Source: Sunxiuqinia sp965372405 | Lineage (GTDB): Bacteria; Bacteroidota; Bacteroidia; Bacteroidales; Prolixibacteraceae | Assembly (NCBI GenBank): GCA_965372405.1 | Contig: CBDVCE010000009.1 | Span: 1-64,000, forward strand | Reading direction: 5' to 3' | Length of the DNA stretch: 64,000 nt | Made by a program: the position numbers and the translations under genes | In this document: positions 61,032 to 64,000 of the stretch, piece after piece | Position numbering within the stretch: position 1 is the first letter of the stretch | Layout: each line of letters starts with the position of its first letter | Notes under the pieces: generated by a model | Told to the model about the DNA's origin: nothing | Databases searched by the model: none | Seen by the model: the letters and a program-made list of their open reading frames with translations, nothing else

Positions 61032-61892
61032 ATGAGACAATTAAAGATTACAAAATCGATTACCAACCGTGAGAGTGCGTCACTTGACAAGTACTTGCAA
61101 GAGATTGGAAAAGAAGAACTTATCACAGTTGAGGAAGAAGTTGAATTAGCACAGCGGATCAAAAAAGGCGATCAGGCTGCTTTGGAGAAATTGACCAGAG
61201 CAAACCTTCGTTTTGTTGTTTCTGTTGCTAAGCAGTACCAAAATCAAGGACTGAGTTTACCGGATTTAATTAATGAAGGAAATCTTGGTTTGATTAAAGC
61301 TGCTGAAAAATTCGACGAAACACGTGGGTTTAAATTTATTTCCTACGCAGTATGGTGGATTCGTCAATCCATCCTTCAAGCTTTGGCTGAACAATCGCGT
61401 ATTGTTCGATTACCGCTTAACCAAGTTGGTTCTTTAAATAAGATCAACAAAGCGTTTTCGAAATTCGAACAAGAGCATGAACGAAAGCCATCACCTGAAG
61501 AACTTGCTGAGGCATTGGAATTACCAGCAGAAAAGGTTGCTGACACATTGCGTGTCTCAGGCCGCCATATTTCTGTTGATGCCCCATTTGTTGAAGGCGA
61601 AGACAACAGCCTCCTTGACGTTCTTGTAAACAATGACTCCCCAATTGCTGACCGCAGTTTGATGATGGAGTCACTTGCACGTGAAATCGAGCGAGCCCTT
61701 GCGACCCTTACGGAGAGAGAAAGTGACATCATTAGGATGTTCTTTGGAATTGGCTGCCAGGAGATGACCCTGGAAGAAATTGGAGAAAGATTCGGGCTGA
61801 CCCGCGAAAGGGTACGGCAGATAAAAGAAAAAGCTATCCGCAGATTGCGGCACACATCTAGAAGTAAGTTGTTAAAAACTTACCTTGGCTAG
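61032..61892 (+). CDS. rpoD: RNA polymerase primary sigma factor
   Basis: A 286-residue sigma-70 of the compact Bacteroidota type. It has a short N-terminus (MRQLKITKSITNRESASLDKYL), region 1.2 (DKYLQEIGKEELITVEEEVELAQRI), region 2 (LRFVVSVAKQYQNQGLSLPDLINEGNLGLIKAAEKFD and FISYAVWWIRQSI), region 3 and region 4 with its HTH (TLEEIGERFGLTRERVRQIKEKAIRRLRH). The large region 1.1 and non-conserved insert of enterobacterial RpoD are absent, as usual for this phylum. It recognises the TTTG/TAnnTTTG promoters noted in this window. Confidence 0.96.
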   Translation: MRQLKITKSITNRESASLDKYLQEIGKEELITVEEEVELAQRIKKGDQAALEKLTRANLRFVVSVAKQYQNQGLSLPDLINEGNLGLIKAAEKFDETRGFKFISYAVWWIRQSILQALAEQSRIVRLPLNQVGSLNKINKAFSKFEQEHERKPSPEELAEALELPAEKVADTLRVSGRHISVDAPFVEGEDNSLLDVLVNNDSPIADRSLMMESLAREIERALATLTERESDIIRMFFGIGCQEMTLEEIGERFGLTRERVRQIKEKAIRRLRHTSRSKLLKTYLG

Positions 61893-61902
61893 AAAGATTT
61901 TT

Positions 61903-61927
61903 AACCGCCCCACGAGGCGGTTTTTTT
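61903..61927 (+). terminator. Rho-independent terminator of rpoD
   Basis: A 7-bp stem (AACCGCC/GGCGGTT) with a 6-base loop is followed by a run of T, 10 bases after the rpoD stop. The remaining ~250 bases to the DUF3795 gene hold nothing recognisable. Confidence 0.9.
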
Positions 61928-62175
61928 ATGCCTTATAAGTTTGTTGCATTTCTAAAACACCATTGCGGAATTCAGGGAAGGTTGTCCATATTTCTTAATT
62001 ACAATCTTTTAATTCATCACATTCAATGCTGCAATCAAAACCTTTTTCAATTGCACATTTTCTTATGCTACATCTTTTCACATTTGGGCTTAATACCAAA
62101 AACATATTAAAATGAGCGATAAAAATCGTCTCTTTTTCCCTTCTTCTTTGTCAAAAAACAATTACGTAGCTATGG

Positions 62176-62547
62176 CTATGAAAGGATTTTTAGCCTCGAA
62201 TAAGAAAAAAATAATTCAATTTCATAATCAATCATTTTAACATGCATTTGGTATAACTCTTTCCCATCAGTTTTACACCTATTACAAAATACAAGTTCCG
62301 GAGAATAACTAATTCCATATTTCTCCTCTAAACGCCAGGCTTTAAAAGCTTCTTTCTTTAGCGCTTCATCTTCTGACTTACCAGCCACAAACATTTTACA
62401 GTCTTCAGGGCATTTGTAGCCACAATAATTTAATTCTTTGGGATTCGGTTTTTCATCACCTGCAAAAGCAAATGCCCCGGCACCAGTTAACAACAAACAG
62501 CAAGCTGATCCTTTCTTTAGAAATTCCCGTCGTTTAATTGAGTTCAT
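62176..62547 (-). CDS. DUF3795-like protein with Tat signal, C-terminus apparently truncated
   Basis: A 123-residue protein with a twin-arginine signal (KRREFLKKG, then CCLLLTGAGAFAFA) and a Cys-rich domain: CGYKCPEDCKMF, AWRLEEKYGISYSPELVFCNRCKTDGKE. This matches the first part of DUF3795, small metal- or cluster-binding-type domains. Family members normally continue with further cysteines after the CxxCKTD block. Here the sequence ends in a hydrophobic and basic tail (DYEIELFFSYSRLKI) without them, suggesting 3' truncation or frameshift. Tat export implies folding with a cofactor. Function unknown. Confidence 0.65.
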   Translation of the reverse strand: MNSIKRREFLKKGSACCLLLTGAGAFAFAGDEKPNPKELNYCGYKCPEDCKMFVAGKSEDEALKKEAFKAWRLEEKYGISYSPELVFCNRCKTDGKELYQMHVKMIDYEIELFFSYSRLKILS

Positions 62548-62663
62548 GGTTTTTGGTTTTTAGTGAGTGTATGCAATTTAATAAAGTGTGATTTCAGAAG
62601 CTAGTCAAAACATGATCAATTAAAACTTAATTCAACGAATGACTTATAATCAAGACAGTTCAC

Positions 62664-62692
62664 AAAAAAAACACCCGTAAAAATTACGAGTG
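62664..62692 (-). terminator. Rho-independent terminator of htpG
   Basis: On the minus strand a 9-bp stem (CACTCGTAA with TTACGGGTG, one mismatch) and a 3-base loop are followed by eight T, about 40 bases past the htpG stop. Confidence 0.85.
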
Positions 62693-62732
62693 CTTCATGA
62701 TATATTCTTTTAAGAGAATTAGCTCAAATCAA

Positions 62733-64000
62733 TTATTTTATAAGGTCAACACTGCGACGAACAAATTTATCCAGCGCTTCCCCTTTAAGCATTCCATTTG
62801 CTAATAATGCAAGATCAACCATTTGTTTTGCAACCTTGTTATTCTTGCCATATTCTTCCAACTTCGATCGTTTATCTTGTTGCAAAGTAGCAATCTCTTT
62901 GTTTACATCCTCTAATTTTTCTTTTTCAGCTGCTGGAACTTCTTCCTCTTTCTTGCCTTCTTTCAATTTCTCCAGAGCTTCACGATCAGAATTCTTCGTA
63001 TCCAATGATTCTTTAAACGATTTTAGTTCTTCACCAAGACTGCTGTCTTTATCTTCCAATACTTTTTTCACCAACTGATGGCCGGTATTAACAACCAAAT
63101 TTAGACTTTCTGGCAAATCTCCATACATGTTCATACCACCACCTTGTAATTTTCCCATGTCTTTCATGCGACGCATAAATTCGTTTCTGGTAATTACAAT
63201 TGGCTGTGAAGATTCTCCCATGTTTTTGAAATCAACCAGGTAGTTAATGCCATCTGAATCAGGACAAACAGATTGGAATACCGGACTCAATTCATCTTTA
63301 TCTTCCCAGCTTAATTCCTCAACTACTTCGTCCTTTTGAATCAGATTTTCAACAATATCCGAATCAACACGTACAAAACGTTTGTCGGTATACTTCTGCT
63401 CAAATTTATTTAGCAATGGAGTGGTCAGAGCACCATCCATAATCAACACATCATACCCTTTATCTTTTGCTGTTTGAACAAAAGTGTATTGCTCATTCAT
63501 ATCATTGGTATATAAATAAACAAGGTTATTTTCTTTATTCGTCTGGTTCTCTTTAATTACGGTTTCATATTCCTCAAAAGTGAAATACTTGCCTTCTGAA
63601 TTTTTGAACAAGAAGAAATTCATAGCACGCTCTGCAAATTTCTCATCGGTAAGCATTCCATATTCAATGAATATTTTCAGATCGTCCCACTTCTTTTCAA
63701 AATCTTCACGGTTTTCTTTAAATAAGTCATTAAGCCTATCCGCTACTTTTTTGGCAATATGATTACTAATTTTTTTCACATTTGAATCACTCTGTAAATA
63801 GGAACGGGAAACATTCAAAGGAATGTCAGGTGAATCAATTACACCATGCAATAAAGTCAGAAATTCAGGAACAATACCTTCAACAGAATCGGTAACAAAA
63901 ACCTGGTTACTGTACAATTGAATCTTGTTCTTCTGGATTTCAATGGTATTTTTCAATTTCGGAAAATATAAAATACCTGTCAGGTTAAATGGATAATCAA
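62733..64000 (-). CDS. htpG: Chaperone protein HtpG (Hsp90), C-terminal part
   Basis: The gene runs off the window edge; about 422 C-terminal residues are present. The frame is open to the last base (DYPFNLTGILYFPKL then KNTIEIQKNKIQLY), so no start lies in the window. Middle-domain Hsp90 blocks are clear: NQVFVTDSVEGIVPEFLTLLHGVIDSPDIPLNVSR and YLQSDSNVKKIS. The C-terminal dimerisation part contains a charged insert (EALEKLKEGKKEEEVPAAEKEK). The ATP-binding N-domain lies beyond 64000. The product is a cytosolic ATP-dependent chaperone. Confidence 0.95.
   Translation of the reverse strand, partial: DYPFNLTGILYFPKLKNTIEIQKNKIQLYSNQVFVTDSVEGIVPEFLTLLHGVIDSPDIPLNVSRSYLQSDSNVKKISNHIAKKVADRLNDLFKENREDFEKKWDDLKIFIEYGMLTDEKFAERAMNFFLFKNSEGKYFTFEEYETVIKENQTNKENNLVYLYTNDMNEQYTFVQTAKDKGYDVLIMDGALTTPLLNKFEQKYTDKRFVRVDSDIVENLIQKDEVVEELSWEDKDELSPVFQSVCPDSDGINYLVDFKNMGESSQPIVITRNEFMRRMKDMGKLQGGGMNMYGDLPESLNLVVNTGHQLVKKVLEDKDSSLGEELKSFKESLDTKNSDREALEKLKEGKKEEEVPAAEKEKLEDVNKEIATLQQDKRSKLEEYGKNNKVAKQMVDLALLANGMLKGEALDKFVRRSVDLIK

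Noticed and set aside
61376..61855. Minus-strand 159-codon frame opposite rpoD
   Set aside because: Antisense shadow of the conserved sigma factor regions 2-4.
1..64000. CRISPR array, tRNA/rRNA genes, transposase or prophage
   Set aside because: No regularly spaced repeats, cloverleaf-like genes, transposase motifs or phage genes were seen on either strand.

Overview
The window looks like a chromosomal segment from a free-living, probably marine or sediment Bacteroidota, perhaps of the Marinilabiliales/Prolixibacteraceae type; the genus is a guess. The DNA is AT-rich and ribosome-binding sites are weak. Promoters, where visible, fit the Bacteroidota pattern TTTG-N19/20-TAnnTTTG. Many secreted hydrolases are lipoproteins. 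LytS/LytTR two-component pairs, a Bacteroidota-type primary sigma factor and a NagB-LmbE fusion are present. No rRNA, tRNA, CRISPR array, prophage or transposase was found.

Layout. 1-5 kb: an ABC-2 exporter pair cut at the window edge, a remnant of a formylglycine-generating-enzyme-like gene, a LytS/LytTR pair, a patch of REP-like palindromes and yaaA. 5-14.5 kb: a sulfatase, a small Cys-rich protein, and an RND efflux operon (MFP-RND-TolC) divergent from a second LytS/LytTR pair. 14.6-33.6 kb: a deoxysugar and amino-sugar block. It holds an L-fucose operon (LacI regulator, mutarotase, FucP, aldo/keto reductase, Zn-dehydrogenase, ureidoglycolate-lyase-like protein, GH29 fucosidase), a GH20 hexosaminidase divergent from a NagB-LmbE fusion, and an L-rhamnose operon (RhaT, GH78, RhaM, RhaA). 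33.8-36.5 kb: a serine hydrolase with a TPR-like tail and an M20 deacetylase. 36.6-42.2 kb: an arsenic island with arsR, a small thioredoxin-fold protein, ArsF-like and ArsG-like proteins, arsP, arsC, acr3, a frameshifted SnoaL-like gene, and DksA-like and GreA-like proteins. 42.8-50.1 kb: a TetR-controlled TolC-HlyD-ABC-ABC-permease-permease exporter operon, interrupted by a four-helix-bundle (IVP) gene between near-perfect inverted repeats. 50-64 kb: mixed and housekeeping genes (TonB-like protein, DUF1080, EamA, PhoH, purC, TlpA-like, a cyclase-like DUF2652 protein, a Cache histidine kinase, HtrA, RpoD, a DUF3795 protein, partial htpG).

How the genes work together. The sugar block releases, imports and begins to metabolise fucose, rhamnose and N-acetylhexosamine from complex glycans. 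It contains no SusC/SusD pair, no fucose isomerase/kinase/aldolase and no rhamnulokinase/aldolase, so those steps lie elsewhere or follow other routes. The arsenic island combines inorganic detoxification (ArsC plus Acr3) with genes associated with organoarsenicals (ArsF/ArsG/ArsP-like). Three copies of GTTCG-N8-CGAAC mark its transcription-unit starts and are the likely ArsR operators.

The least explained features are the ArsR operator set with DksA-like and GreA-like genes at the end of the ars run, the IVP cassette with 17/18 inverted repeats, the NagB-LmbE fusion with Ser at the catalytic Asp position, the fucose operon built on two dehydrogenases, and the cyclase-like DUF2652-SRPBCC protein.
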